64,000 nucleotides of DNA from Dastarcus helophoroides (Eukaryota; Arthropoda; Insecta; Coleoptera; Bothrideridae), in contig CM053325.1 of the NCBI GenBank assembly GCA_028583605.1, positions 40,289,435 to 40,353,434 on the forward strand, read 5' to 3'. Shown in pieces: positions 1 to 12,443 of this stretch (position 1 is its first letter; every line of letters starts with the position of its first letter). Under the pieces are notes generated by a model. It made no database searches. It saw only the letters and a list, made by a program, of their open reading frames with translations, and was not told where the DNA came from. The position numbers and the translations under genes are program-made.

Positions 1-1398
1 CCGGGAAACGATAATTCTCCTAATTAAGCGCAATCGCGTACAATACAAGATTTTTGGGTACCTATATAAGAATATGGCAAAGCTTATGATACGGAGTAAA
101 CCACAAAAAAAAACTAATTTGCAAAATTTTCAGAAAGGTACACCTAGAGACTAAATAGACTGAACGTTTCAATCTCGTAACATGTGAGCAGCTGAATGTA
201 AAACCCGGGGAAGTGGGATGCTGCATCCCACTACTCTTTGATATGGCCGGATTAAGTAAAATTTATAAATACGAAACTTGCCGCGTAACGGTTCTAACGA
301 TTTAGATATGAAACTTTGGAATTAGGGGCTTTTGGACCAAAAGGATAATTTTGATAAGTGCTTTTTGGTATAAGTTCAGGAGAACTATTTTCAAAAACGT
401 TTTGGTCTAATAGTAAATAATTCTGTTTCAATAAGCGACGCCTGTGTACAATATTGTTAAGCCGCTGATGTAAACACGTGTGATTGCAGTGAAACGATGA
501 CGCGCGCACGCCGATAATTGAATATTTATTTTTATTATTTTATTTTTACTTTCCCAAAGAATGAAACTCTTAATTTTTCTTTACTAACGGGTTCACTGCC
601 GATTCGGCAATGTTCCACAATACACTTCCCTATATTTACAGCCCATTTTCTAAAAAAACCCGATGCTCTCTTCGCAAAGGTCTGTCAAATAATAAGAGGG
701 CGTTGTGAGCAAGGTGGAGCTAGGCTTTTGCAAGGCTTTCAGCTGGCTTCACTGCTTACCATATTACGTTAAGTCTATTTAGTTTCTGGGTACACCAAAT
801 TGATGTTTATACTAACCGCCTGAATCTTGAAGGTTGATATTCGCCCCGTTAACCAGTATGGGTTAGTACTTTATTTAATTTAAGATAATAATGCTATTAC
901 TAGAGATCAGATTACATGCAAATTGCATATGCATGCATATTTTTGAGATGCTGGCATATTTCTAATAACTTTGCATCATTTAGCATATATTTATTGCATT
1001 CGGCAAGAAGAGGGATAAAGTTCAACACTAAAATAACATGTTGCCTAAATTAATCATTAACTTTTTGAAGATAAGACTCCACAAGTAAAATTGTCTAATG
1101 AGCATAACAATACGACTGATATAAAAATTACAGCGCCGGTTGGTGAAGGTCCAATTCCGAGAGTGCTTATAAGCAATTAACCAATAATCTAAAGATTTTA
1201 AAATAAACAACAAAATAAATGTGCCTGCATTTTGTCTTTCATTATATTTAAATCCTGTAGTAGTTTGCAGTACAAGAAAGTCTATAGTATTGAATATAAC
1301 CAGGTAATTTTAGCTATATCTGGAGCGGGAGTTAGTTCGAAACAAAGATGTTATTTAGCCAATTCTGCAATACTGTAAGTATAAATACTACATACGTA
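1..1398. other. Unassigned AT-rich stretch
   Basis: No convincing gene. A perfect 10-bp inverted repeat with a one-base spacer lies at 212-232 (AGTGGGATGC and its complement). A segment near 900-1010 is rich in GCATAT/TGCATA words. It is probably part of an intron of the minus-strand muscle gene. Confidence 0.4.
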
Positions 1399-3510
1399 TA
1401 CAGTGTATCCCATCGGGAATCGCCGCGATCGATATCTGGCAAAGTACTCATTTAAAACATTTGAAAACTTGGCAACTTAGTAAAGACAATAGGACCAACA
1501 CAACTAGAATATTCGCAAAGTATTTTTGGTTATACCGGAAGTTGACACCAACTTTGTTATTTTAAATGAGACACCCTATATATTTTTTCATTTTTGGATT
1601 TAATTTAATATTTTAAGGCCACTTTGCAAAAAAAACATTGTTGCTAAAATTTATAGTTTTTAAGATAATTGAATTTTTATAAAAAAATTGACAGAAGCAA
1701 GGTTCCACGAAATTCTTCGTATCTTTTTTCAGAAACTAGATATTCATTTTATATTTGACATGTAATTAGAACACATACAAAGCTATCTTGCACAACTTTC
1801 ATAAGTCCAAAAACATTATGCCGAGTGTTAAATTAAGATCTGCATATTCTGGTAAATTCAAACAGCGATAACTTTGTTATCTCAAATGAAACACCCTATA
1901 TTTTTTCAGCCTATCTTATGTAGATTTTAGTTATCTTTTACCTTATATAAGCTTTCTGGGGGTTGTTTTTAAAACTTTTAGAAATAATTGCAATTTTTTA
2001 CTTTTTTTGTCATTTCACATTAAATGAATTCTTATCGGGTCACATATCAGTGACGTTATGAGTAGAAATAATCTCTATCGACAATTATACTGTTTGAAAA
2101 CCATTTGTCAAATTATTTATAGTTGATTTTATAGTGTGTGGTGAAGCTAAAATGAAAACATCCCTGACCCCGGACCATCTGTTTTAGTAATGAGAATTAT
2201 TTTAAATTGTTTATTATTTTCTCACTGTGTAACAGAGTAATATCACAAACATGTGATACACTGATAAATTTGCTGTTCGATATCCAATAAAGCCTCCATG
2301 AAATCCAATAAAGCGAATGGTAGAAAATCTCACCAATGTTGACTCCGTCAAAGAGAAATCAGATAGAAGAAAATCTGTCGCTGATTGTAAGCAACCGGAG
2401 TTGGCCCGCATTGTTTATGTTTCGTGGCGCCAATCACCAGAAAAGAAAGAATTTCAACCACCGTTTGTCCCGGCTTCGGGGATACTCTCCCAGCGTCACT
2501 CGGGCCTGGCGGAAGTGGATTGTTAATTCGATATTTCTGTTCAATTAATCGATGAATCGTTACCTGTTTTAACATTCGTTCAATTAATATTTTGAAGTTT
2601 GTGTTACCGTTTATTACTGTTATAATTTGTGTGTCGCTACCGCTATTGGTATTTAAATTGTGGAGGAGGAACCCGAATCTAACATGATAATAAAAATGTC
2701 GAAATAAGATTTCCAATTATGTCAACTAGTCATGTTTTAGTTTTAGCTTCATCACACACTACTATAAGTAATTTTACTGATTGTTTCATAATTTAAATGT
2801 CGATATCGATTATTTCTTTTTTTTAGTACATTTTATTTGTTTCTACTTATTATGTCACTGATATGCTACTCAGTAAGAACTCAATGGCCGTGAAATAAAA
2901 AAAATGCTAAAATTACAATTATTTCCAAAAATTGTAAAAGAAACTCTTGCAATGCCTATAACAGTTGAAAAATAATTTAATTCTGCATTAGATAGGTCAA
3001 CAAAATATAGGCTGTTCTCTTTGAGATAACAAAGTTATCGCTGTTTGAATTTACTAAAATGTACAGTCGTGAAATCACCACTCGGTATAATGTCTTTTAA
3101 TCTATAAAAATTGGGCAAGATAGCTTTGTATGTGTTCCACTCGTATGTCAAATATGAAATAAACAGTTTCTGGAAAAATATACGAAGATTTTCGTGGAAC
3201 CTTGCATCTGTCAATTTTTTTAAATAAAAATCCAATTATCCTAAAAACTATAAATTTTAGGAACAATGTTTGTTTTTCAAAGTGGCCTTAAAATATTAAA
3301 TTAAATCCAAAAATGAAAAAATATATAGGGTGTCGATTTAAAATGACGAAGTCGATGTCAACTTCCGGTATAATCGGAAATACTACAACTTTACAAATAC
3401 TTTAGTTGTGTTAATCCTATTGTCTTTGATAAGTTGCCAAATTTTCAAATGTTCTAGGTGATAACTTTGTCAGATATCGATCGCGGCGATTCCCGGTAGG
3501 ACACGCTGCA
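1399..3510. mobile_element. Foldback family B, full-length copy (2.1 kb)
   Basis: The ends are inverted copies (TCGGGAATCGCCGCGATCGA at the left, its near complement at 3476-3496) flanked by TA. The arms match each other over about 750 bp each, including the sequence around TTATACCGGAAGTTGACA and a segment from a hairpin near CATACAAAGCTATCTTGC. The centre (about 2165-2725) is non-repetitive in this window except that 2335-2380 also occurs at 63675. No transposase is visible. Related pieces lie at 4737, 16915, 43285, 45800, 49485, 60196 and 63650. Confidence 0.85.
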
Positions 3511-3599
3511 TAGTGGCGGTAACGTAATTGGCAACGATATCTTAGGCACATTTTAATTTTAAAATTCTAAATTATACAGGTTTAACATTATTATCGATA

Positions 3600-4692
3600 C
3601 AGAGTCATTTAAATAACAAAAAATGTACGTTATTTCGTTTGTAGTATTTTTGTAAAAAGAGATTTTAACTATATTACCTGGTTTCTGAGATATTGTTAAA
3701 AAACTAAACACTATCAACTTATATTTTTTGAAATATCTTATAAATTTATAAAGATAATTTTATGAAATTTGGTATTTAGAAATGAATCATCTACTGCGTT
3801 ACAATGGTAAAGTTAGATTTTATTCAAGTTTCTTAGTTTTCAATTAGCGATCGTCAATTTTTTTCTTATGGGAGCCATAAAGAATAGACCAAAGCAATGC
3901 AATTACAACGATATATGGTATGTCGCCAAAATATTTTATCCAACTGCTCCAGAAGTGATTTTTACAAATTTTATTGCTGGGCAAGAGTATTTAAAAATAT
4001 TTGCTTCTGAATGTCTTAAACTGGGTTATTCACAATTAATTATTAAAATTCAATGTATGATGGCACACCTTATTTAAACAGAGGCTGATTGTGAGTAATA
4101 GTAAAACAAATGAATTTAGAAAATATTTTAGAAATTGCTTTTTTAATAACAAATCATATATATCGTTCTTTTCTGATGGCGAAAACATTGTTTAATGAAA
4201 TAATTTGTTAATTAAACAAAATGCTACCTAAGTTATCTTTCAAACAACTTAATTTGCTTCTATTACTGACCCTTATATAGTTGACATAACACTAATAAAA
4301 ATGTGACAATCATGGCCTATTATTTTAAGTCATAAAAATCACCTGTGCGGAAATCAAACAAAAGATTTTTCAGACATGCGATTTATCGTTTTAATTACAT
4401 TGTTTTAGACTATTTTGCTAGGTAAAATTCCAATATGGCGTACATATGACATCGCACATTGAAAACTAAAAGAGATAAATGAAATCTCACTTTAACATTG
4501 AAATACAGTAGATGATTCATATACAAACATCAAGAGATGTTAAATTATTTTTATAAACAAATGAGATATTTCAAAAAATAAAAATTGGCCATTTTCAGTT
4601 TTTTAAAGAATTTCAGGAATAAAGTGACATATTTAAAATCTGTTTTTACAAAAATATTACAAACAATTTTTTTGTAATTCAACCAACTCTGT
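3600..4692. mobile_element. Foldback family N (1.1 kb)
   Basis: Inverted arms start CAGAGTCATTTAAATAAC at the left; the right end reads GTAATTCAACCAACTCTG; both are flanked by TA. The arms match over about 300 bp each (for example the GTAGTATTTTTGTAAAAAGA region and its counterpart near 4640). A short open frame at 3868-4077 lies in the centre and matches nothing I recognise. Probably a non-autonomous TA-target DNA transposon. Confidence 0.7.
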
Positions 4693-6209
4693 ATATTAGA
4701 ATATCGAACTCCTATTCTAATATATTAGTTGAGGTATATAGTGTGTGATATCTGGCAAAGCAGTTATCTAAACAATTTGAAAATTTGGCGACTTAACAAG
4801 GCCGGCAAGACCAACACAACTCAAATATTCCCTAAATTGTAGGAGTTCCAGTTATACAAGAAGTTGACACCAACTTTGTTATTTTAAATAAGACATTCTA
4901 TACAGGCTGGACCATAAGTAATGGTACATAGAGCAAGAGAGCAAGAGTGGATTTTTCGTATAAAAATAACGTGATTTAGCCACATTTACCTTATACCAAA
5001 AGTTGATATTAACAGAAATACCGGGTGTCAAAGTTGAAAAAAAATGTGATTTTTTCGCATAACTAATGAACACATTTCACTATAGACAAGAAAATTGGGG
5101 AGTTTTTTTGGTCAAGAAATTCTAATTTTCTAACAGATTGCCAGTAACTCATAAGGGGCGCCACCTGCGCTACCTCGCATTATTCTTAAGCATCATAACT
5201 TTTTTGTGCCTTTATGTACACTTATTTTAAATGGATATTTTTATTTACCTACATTTTTTACGTAAGAAAGGTATACTTTCTAAATGTTGATAAAAGCAAC
5301 CGTTTTCAAGATATTTGCCTACAAAATTTGCAGTACATTTATTTTAAATTATGTAAATGTGAAATTTTCGCAGTAGGTTTCAAAATAAAAGTAATAAAAC
5401 TGACCCTAAAATAATTTTTATCAAATATTACTTTACTGACATTATTATTGCACATATTTTTTAAATTTCTAAAGCAAATTTAAATAAAAAACTAACACAA
5501 AATTTATTTTCAAAAATAAGTATGTGGGAAATGACTTTTTTCATGTAAAAGGATTGTAAACAATTAAAAAATTGGCTGTCTTTTATTGAAATTCATCTCC
5601 AAATATCTGCTTTGACCACCCACACTATTAAAATTTTCTTGTGCGGACATCATATCTCACATCTCTATGTTAGAAAAAAAAAATACGTGTTAATTTTTTG
5701 GATTTTCTTTATTAAGATTTTCAAAACGTAGGTAATAATGTTATCAGCAAAGTAATATTTGACATAAATAACTTTTAAAGCTGTCTTATGATTACTTCTT
5801 TTTCAAGCCTATTTCGAAAATTTAATATCTTAGTAATTTAAAACCAAGGCACGTCAAGCTTTAAAGGCAAATATCTTGGACACGGTTGCTCGTATCAACT
5901 TTTAGAAAGTTCACCATTTTTACGTAAAAAATATGGGGAAATAAAAAAACCTATTTAAATTTAATGTACATCGGTGCACAAAAAAGTTATGATGATTTAG
6001 AATTATGCAGGATAGCGCAGGCAGCGCCTATGTTCGCAAATTAGAGTTTGTCAACTTAGGAAACCCTCTTGTGCCCAATTTTATGCCAATATTACAATTT
6101 ATTCCATAGTTACATGAAAAAATCGAATTTTTTTTAACTTTAACACCCTGTATCTCTGTTAATATCAACTTTTGGTATAAGGTAAATGTAGCTAAATTAC
6201 ATTATTTTT

Positions 6210-6665
6210 GATAACGAAGGCTTCCACGGCCAGAGTCTGTACAGGATATACTTCTTCCGGGATTGGATTTCAATGGCCTCGCGTATCTTCGTATTATAGT
6301 AATTTCCAAAAATTTCCCAAAAACATCAACAGAGACGACGGTTACATGCTTCCTCCATCTGGAAACTAACCATCGGAAATCTTCGGAAGTGATCGCGCAG
6401 ACGAATGGTATATAAAGTTTCCCTTTCCCTCTTTCCTGTCAGAAGAGTTTCGCCTCTGGTATGGTGGACATACTGAGTTACCGTGCTCTGATGTTTTGAA
6501 ATTGGCCTTTTCATTCGTTCATTTTTGCATATTTCCTCATATTTCTCTTTTCATTTATTTTTCCTTTCTTTCTTCCTGAAGAAGCCCCCTACAATGGTGG
6601 GCGAAACGTCGAATACTTTTAGTAGTTCTTTGATGCGGTCCAATCCCGGAAGAAGTATATCCTGC
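6210..6665. mobile_element. Short foldback element F with 11-bp target duplication
   Basis: Flanked by an 11-bp direct repeat ACATTATTTTT at 6199-6209 and 6666-6676; the other family E copy has a single uninterrupted version here. Inverted arms of 29 bases lie at 6239-6267 and 6639-6667. The right part holds a hammerhead-like motif. The variable-type target duplication and the motif suggest mobilisation by a Penelope-like or similar retroelement; no coding capacity is seen. Confidence 0.7.
6572..6616 (+). ncRNA. Hammerhead-like RNA motif in element F
   Basis: The strand reads CTGAAGA (6576-6582), then a GCCC/GGGC stem (6584-6587 with 6599-6602), then GAAA and CGTC. This fits the hammerhead core CUGANGA - stem II - GAAA, but one extra A separates the core from stem II. 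The self-complementary ACGT and flanking TTC/GAA could give a very short stem III and stem I, the form known from Penelope-like elements that act as dimers. Activity is unproven and the copy may be decayed. Confidence 0.45.
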
Positions 6666-7444
6666 ACATTATTTTTATTCCAAAAATACACCATTGCTCT
6701 GTGCACCATTACTTATGGTTAATCCTGTATATTTTTGCATTTTTTCAATTTGTTGAATATTTTGAGGTACTTTGCATAACAAATATTGTTCTAAAAGTTT
6801 TTGAGATAACTGAATTTTTATAAAAAGTTTGACAGATTCAAGATGCCACGAAAATCTTTGTATTTTTTTCCAGAAACCGGATTTATTTTATATTTGATAT
6901 GTGAGTAGAACACGTATAAAAGTAACTCGCACAACTTTAATAAATTAAATTTACGAGTGGTAAATTTACGAGTGTAAATTTTGGTAAATTCAAACAGGGA
7001 TAACTTTGTTACCTTAAAAGGAACACCGCATACTTTTTTTGCTTATCTTGTGCAGATGTAAATTATCTTTCAACTGATATAGTCATTAAGGGGACTGCTG
7101 TTAAAAATTTTAGAAACAATTGCAATTTTAACTTTTATTTTTCCATTTCACAGTCATTTAATTATTAATAAGTATATCAGGGACATAATGAATAAAAACA
7201 AAAGAAATGTACTTAAAAAAAACAATCGTTACCGACAATTTCATTATGAAACAAAAAGTCAAATTATTTATAGTGGTTCATAGTATATAGGGCGATTTAG
7301 TCATAATGGCATTAATTTTAACTACGTCTTCAAAAGGCTTAGTAAAGACAGAAAATCGAAAAACAAAATTTATATTCGATCTTTTAAAATAGACCTGAAT
7401 CAATCCATTGACCACCAAAAGACCGGCCCTACTAAACACATTAA

Positions 7445-9875
7445 GGCCGTTTTTAGAGTCACGCGGATAGCACCCGTCACCCGCGCGCGGGTAGGTAGGA
7501 TACATTTGTTTGCAGCGACGCACCCGCACGCGGTCACCCGTTCCACTCTAAATAACTTGCTACAAACAAATGTATTCTGCCTACCTGCGCGCGGGTGACG
7601 GGTGCTACCCGCGTGACTCTAAAAACGGCCTTAGAGTGGAACGGATGACCGCGCGCGGGTGCGTCGCCCGTCGCGGGTGTCTTTTGCACCCGCGCCTACT
7701 CTCACGCGTCGCGGGCACCCGCTCGCGAGAGAGGCATTACACATATTGGCCGTTTTTAGAGTCACGCGGGTAGCATCCGTCACCCGCGCTATTTTTTTTC
7801 AAACCTGAGCACCCGCTAAAGTTTTCTCTGTTTCGCCTTTTAGAGTCACGCGGGTAACGGACGGGTGTTATGCAGATGTTATAAATATAAATGAAAACAA
7901 TTATTATTGTCTTAATTATTTTAAGTTTATACATTTATAGTCTCAATGTTTGTGTGTTAGGGTCCTTAAAAATTTAAAAAAAAATGAGGGAGTTACAATT
8001 AAACTTTTGATTAGATGGGTGTAGTTTCCTCAAGTGATCAGTTTTTTTTTTATAATTAAAAAAATACTCAAATATTCTAGTACTAATAGTATTCTGTACA
8101 GCTTAATAAAAATATTTCTACTTTGTCTGGGATTCTATGAGTACTAAGCTCGAATCTCTAACTGCTTGCCCCAATTGTCCTTTCCATGCGCACAGCAAAT
8201 GCGTCAATAATTACGTTTTCACTTTCGATATTTTCAATATTCATGATTGTACACCATAGGAAAAAATGAACATACGGCCCGTGTCACAGTGAACGACATA
8301 ATATGTCCCAATGGCTCTCACGCGAGCGGGTGCCCGCGAGGCGTGAGAGTAGGCGCGGGTGCAAAAGACACCCGCGACAGGTGACGACGCACCCGCACGC
8401 GGTCACCCGTTGCACTCTAAATAACTTGCTGCAAACAAATGTATTCTGCCTACCCGCGCGCGGGTGACGGGTGCTACCCGCGTGACTCTAAAAACGGCCA
8501 TTATGTCGTTAAATGTGACGCGGGCGGTATGTTTTTTCTCTTTTATCGTGTACAATCATAAATATTGAATATATCGAGAGTAATTATTGACGGACTTGCT
8601 GTGGGCAAAGGGAGGGCAATTGGGGCTAGTAGTTAGGGGTTCGAACCTTTTTTTTTTGGTGGAACAGACTGATCCTTAGTTAACTTCAAAAATTAATATA
8701 CAAATCTTGTACCCTGAAACCAAGAAATATTGAAAAACACAACAGTTGCTTTCACGCGTTTCGTGGCTTGGCTATCGAAACGCAACTGTTGTATTATTTT
8801 TTAATCTTCCTTGGTTTGAGGGGACAAGATTTGTATATCAATTTTCGAGCCTAGTACTCATAAGATCCCAGATAAAGTGCAAATATGTTTGTTTAGTTGT
8901 ATAGAATACTATTATTTCTGGAATGTTTGTGTATTTTACACAAAAAACTGATCATTTGAGAAAAATATACCCACATAACGAAAAGTTTAATTGTGCCTTA
9001 CTCACTTTTTTAAGTTTTCTTAAAACTTAGACATCGAGGTTATCAATGGATAAACTTATAATTAATTAAGCTAATCATAATGGTTTTCATTTATAATATC
9101 TGCATAATACCCGTCCGTTATCCGCGTGACTCTATGGCCGTTTTTAGAGTCACGCGGGTAGCACCCGTCACCCGCGCGCGGGTAGGTAGGATACATTTGT
9201 TTTCAGCAAGTTATTTAGAATGGAACGGGTGACCGCACGCGGATGCGTTACTCGTCGCGTGTGTCTTTTGCACCCGCGCCTACTCTCACGCCTCGCGGGT
9301 ACCCGCTCGCCTGAGAGCTATTGGAAATATTATGTCGTTCAGTGTGACACGCGCCGTATGTTCATTTTTTTCTATGGTGTACAATCATGAATATTAAATT
9401 ATCGAAACCGAAAGCGTAATTATTGACGCATTTGCTGTGCGCATGGAGAGGACAATTGGGGCAAGTTGTTAGGGATTCGAGCTTAGTACTCATAGGATCT
9501 CAGACAAAGTAGAAATATATTCATTAAGCTGCACAGAATACTATTAGTACTGGAATGTTTGTGTATTTTTTTAATTATAAGAAAACTGATCACTTGAGGA
9601 AACTACACCCATATTATCAAAAGTTTAATTGTAACTTACTCATTTTTTTTAATTTTCTTGAATCTTTTAAGGACCCTAACACATAGACATTGAGGCTATC
9701 AGCGAGCGGGTGCCCGCGAGGCGTGAGAGTAGGAGCGGGTGCAAAAGACACCCGCGACGGATGAAGCACCCGCACGCGGTCAACCGTTCCACTCTAAATA
9801 ACTTGCTGCAAACAAATGTATTCTGCCAATCCGCGCGCGGGTGACGGGTGCTACCCTCGCGACTCTAAAAACGGC
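7445..9875. mobile_element. Cluster of GC-rich foldback elements
   Basis: The word GGCCGTTTTTAGAGTCACGC, direct or inverted, occurs at about 7445, 7630, 7748, 8499, 9136 and 9875. It leads into GC-rich blocks such as GGGTGACGGGTGCTACCCGC that contrast sharply with the AT-rich surroundings. Between the blocks are at least three copies, in both orientations, of a ~350-bp AT-rich core containing GACAATTGGGGCAAG and GTGTACAATCATGAATATT. Block 7445-7630 is a near-perfect palindrome. This is a nested or tandem array of a foldback DNA element; no transposase is visible and no clean target duplication was found. Confidence 0.7.
8649..8843. mobile_element. Penelope-end foldback P, copy 1
   Basis: A hairpin-like element whose left half (ATACAAATCTTGTACCCTGA...) is the inverse of the right half (...GGGGACAAGATTTGTATAT). 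It interrupts one AT-rich core of the GC-rich cluster: the flanks TTCGAACC and TTCGAGCC are halves of the uninterrupted TTCGAGCTTAGTACT seen in sister cores at 8143 and 9478. Other copies are at 54196 and 63170, half-copies near 39115 and 46880. Confidence 0.65.
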
Positions 9876-9899
9876 GAAAACGTTTTACATATTTTTGTT

Positions 9900-11270
9900 T
9901 TGTTAATCAATCGGTCTGATGGAAAGGAAAAAAAAGAAAACTAAAGAAAATTTGAAGAACAAAAAATAAAAGAGAATACACAGGAAAACAAATGGAAGGT
10001 TTAGAAAACCAATTTATTGGAAAAAAAGCAAAGAAGTTTAACAGGAATTAACAACAAATGTAAATATTAGCAAAATAAAATAATCCTTTGCAAAAACAAA
10101 GGACAACTGGTGAGAAAAATCAAAGCAAGCCTGAGCAGATGGAAATAATATTTTGGTGAGTTATTTGGAACAGCAAAAAGTGAGGATTAAGAAATGGTAA
10201 GAAATGAAACAATAACAACGGAGCAATCCAACGTCGAAATTGATAATAATATAAAACTACTGAAAAACGTAGTCACCCGGGGAAAATGATGAAATAATGG
10301 CAGGGATCCTGAAAGAGGAAGAAATAAACACAAAGAAAACATACACAAAACAATAACGATATTAGGGTAAAAATAACAGAGTAAAAGAATCTACGATATG
10401 TCTAATATACAAGAAAGGAGATACAAAAAAAACCCAAATTAAAGAAGAATAGCATTAAAAGACATAGTATACAAAGTTTTCAGCAAGAAATAAGTCGGGA
10501 AAAAAGAACGATTTAAAGAATGTGCAATTATGATGTTAAATTAGACCATGGGAGACACATTTACAGGTAAAAAATTTTTAATTGTCCTTCTATAAAAAAT
10601 CCAAATATGTAAAAAAATATGACGACACATGTAAAAACATTGGTCAACTATGGTGCCACCTAGCGACGAAGAAAGAAAATTAAAGTCTTTGTACCTACGA
10701 ACGTGTTTTCCACGGAATAGTTAAACAGCATCATAATTTAACATTGTCTAATTCACTCTTTGTTCCTGGGACTGTCCCATCACTCGCTAAACATCCTAAA
10801 TAAAATTCCGGCAGTAGGCATTAAAGATACACTAAAAGATGAAATAGAGAACAAAATAGGACAGTATGGTTTTCGAAAAGGGAGATCAGTTATATATCAG
10901 GTGTCTATTTTAACACTAATTATTGTACAAAGCAATTTAATTTAAGGGGAATAAAAACTTATACCGAATAACATAGCAGCGTGAACCTTTTAAGATAATT
11001 TAAAAATAAAAATCAAAGAGCACAAATGAGATGGATAGTACATGTGATGACACTAAGCGACAACAGGTTAACTATTTAAGAAAGGAGTAACGGAAAGGTG
11101 GAAAAGAGAAAGGCTACGCACAAATAGACTACAAATGGTGAAAAAGGACATGCAAGTAATAGAGATAAGAAACCGGAGAGCCGACCAAAAATAAAAAAAA
11201 AAACATAGACGGAAATTTGGTATAAAGCCATGGAATACATTGGTTTGTAGAGCTGTAATATTAACATTAC
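9900..11270 (+). pseudogene. LINE (RTE-like) reverse transcriptase relic
   Basis: The plus strand retains scattered pieces in several frames. Around 10400-10480 it reads like IQERRY...ALKDIVYKVF; at 10760-10945 it contains IGQYGFRKGRSVIYQV, the G-F-R-x-G-R-S motif of non-LTR reverse transcriptases; at about 11020 it reads AQMRWIVHVMTLSDNRL, a segment usual near the C terminus of insect RTE-type elements. Many stops and frameshifts show it is dead. It lies downstream of the last visible muscle exon. Confidence 0.6.
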
Positions 11271-11611
11271 CTAAAAAATATTTGAATTATTAATGAAAAA
11301 AAAACAAAAGAAAACATTTTCTCAGCCTGGCAACTTCTAAAATAATCAAATTTGTATACTAAAATAAATAATTTACTTTAGTGTACAAATGAATTATTTA
11401 TTTAAAAAAGCATATTTTTATCCAAGCGAACATTATATTCTGAACATACTGTACTATAAATATTTTGTATGGGTCTTGCTTTAAATCTATTTAATACTAT
11501 AAATTTTAATGCTATAGCAACAAAGTGCTTTTCATTTCCAAACTCTAGCAAATAGTTAAATATGCAGTCAAGTATTTATCTTACATAAATATATTAGAAA
11601 AATATACATAC
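11271..11611. other. Intronic AT-rich stretch
   Basis: Follows the last visible muscle exon in the minus direction. I see no gene and no repeat match to the rest of the window. Confidence 0.4.
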
Positions 11612-12017
11612 CACGTTATTTTAGGAGCAGGGACACCATCCACCCTAACTGAAAATTTAACTGGAAATCCTTCCACAACGTTTTGAGGTGACAACTTTTC
11701 GAGAAATGTTGGCTTCGTGGGTTTTTTCTCTACTTCTATTTTAGCAGAGGCAGCTGCTTCCCCAACCTTATTAGAAATTATTACTTGATAGCAACCAGCA
11801 TTTTCTGGTTTGGCGCTGTCAATTACAAGAATTACACGACCATCTGGATGTTTTTCCGTATGAATATTAGACGAGTGGCGAACTGGCTGACCGTCTTTAA
11901 CCCATTTAATTTCTGGGGGTGGAAATGCTTCGAATTTCGCTTCAAGACAAAGGGGTTCTCCAACTGGTACCTTTGCATCTTTAAAACATTTGAGAAATTT
12001 CGGTCTTTTCTGCTTAG
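11612..12017 (-). CDS. Ig-domain exon (complete Ig plus start of the next)
   Basis: A 406-bp exon entering in phase 1 and leaving in phase 2. The first Ig starts KRPKFLKCFKDAKVPVG, with Trp in EIKWVKDGQPV, the strand ENAGCYQVII and turn NKVGEAA. The second starts KPTFLEKLSPQNVVEG and is cut within the Trp codon at PAPKIT(W). The tyrosine motif of the first domain is A-G-C-Y. The donor is GTATGT. The next exon should start with G completing Trp; I do not find it in the left 11.6 kb, so it probably lies beyond the window. Confidence 0.88.
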
Positions 12018-12208
12018 CTATAACATAACGTAACAGAACATTTATTAAATGGTGCATACCAACTAAAAGTTGGTGCTCAATCAGCATTTTTTATGAAGTG
12101 AACGTTTTTCGAAATTGTATTCTGTATGCTCTGTTCAGGACAGCCCCACCTCTTGCATAATCTGTCATCTATACTTTCTAAAAGTATATTTTCTGTCAGG
12201 ATACTTAC

Positions 12209-12389
12209 GAGTTACGGCAACTGCGCACAAGCATGCAGTTTCTCCATTAGGATTTTTGACAACTAATTTGTAGGCTCCACTATCTTCTGGTTTCACGTTA
12301 TCGATGTTTAATTTTACCGTACCATCTGGTAAAAGAGTCGTTTTCACCTCACTGTTGGTTATAGGTTCTCCATCTTTAAACCAGGCTAC
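12209..12389 (-). CDS. Ig-domain exon (C-terminal part of an Ig)
   Basis: A 181-bp exon, phase 0 in and phase 1 out. It carries the core Trp in VAWFKDGEPITN, the EDSGAYKLVV strand and the closing NPNGETAC turn. The acceptor is TTTAACAG and the donor GTAAGT. The intron before it is only 54 bp. It completes the Ig begun in the neighbouring exon and connects to the 11.6-12.0-kb exon through a Pro codon. Confidence 0.88.
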
Positions 12390-12443
12390 CTGTTAAAGAA
12401 ACTTACTCAATTTTATATGGAACGTGAATGTTGTTAAATTTAC

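Larger units (their letters stand above)
4903..6727. mobile_element. Foldback family E, copy 1 (1.8 kb)
   Basis: Inverted ends (CAGGCTGGACCATAAGTAAT at the left, ACTTATGGTTAATCCTG at the right) are flanked by TA. The arms repeat a motif around TTACCTTATACCAAAAGTTG and another at the centre-proximal side (GCATCATAACTTTTTTGTGC and its complement at 5970-5990). It sits inside a family B half-copy whose sequence resumes on the other side, and it is itself interrupted by element F at 6210. Copy 2 is at 37481. Confidence 0.8.
4737..7285. mobile_element. Family B half-copy, interrupted by a family E element
   Basis: The segments 4737-4902 and 6728-7285 together match the left half of the full family B copy at 1399. 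The break falls in the motif reading TTTTAAATAAGACATTCTATA, where family E has inserted. The right arm is missing and the sequence ends near the family centre. An imperfect tandem duplication (AAATTTACGAGTGGT) occurs near 6945-6975. Confidence 0.7.

Noticed and set aside
2336..2716. Overlapping open frames in the centre of family B
   Set aside because: Open on both strands, no recognised domain, and the region is deleted in another copy.
7278..7934. Open frames through the GC-rich palindromes on both strands
   Set aside because: They repeat the same residues on both strands because the DNA is palindromic; no domain and no codon-like pattern.
8615..8660. tRNA-like signal (GGTTCGAACC followed by a T run)
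   Set aside because: The B-box-like word is created by the junction of a core repeat and an inserted element; sister cores read GATTCGAGCTT, and no A box or cloverleaf is present.
7445..9875. CRISPR-like array
   Set aside because: The repeats are long, occur in both orientations and lack uniform spacers; this is eukaryotic DNA.
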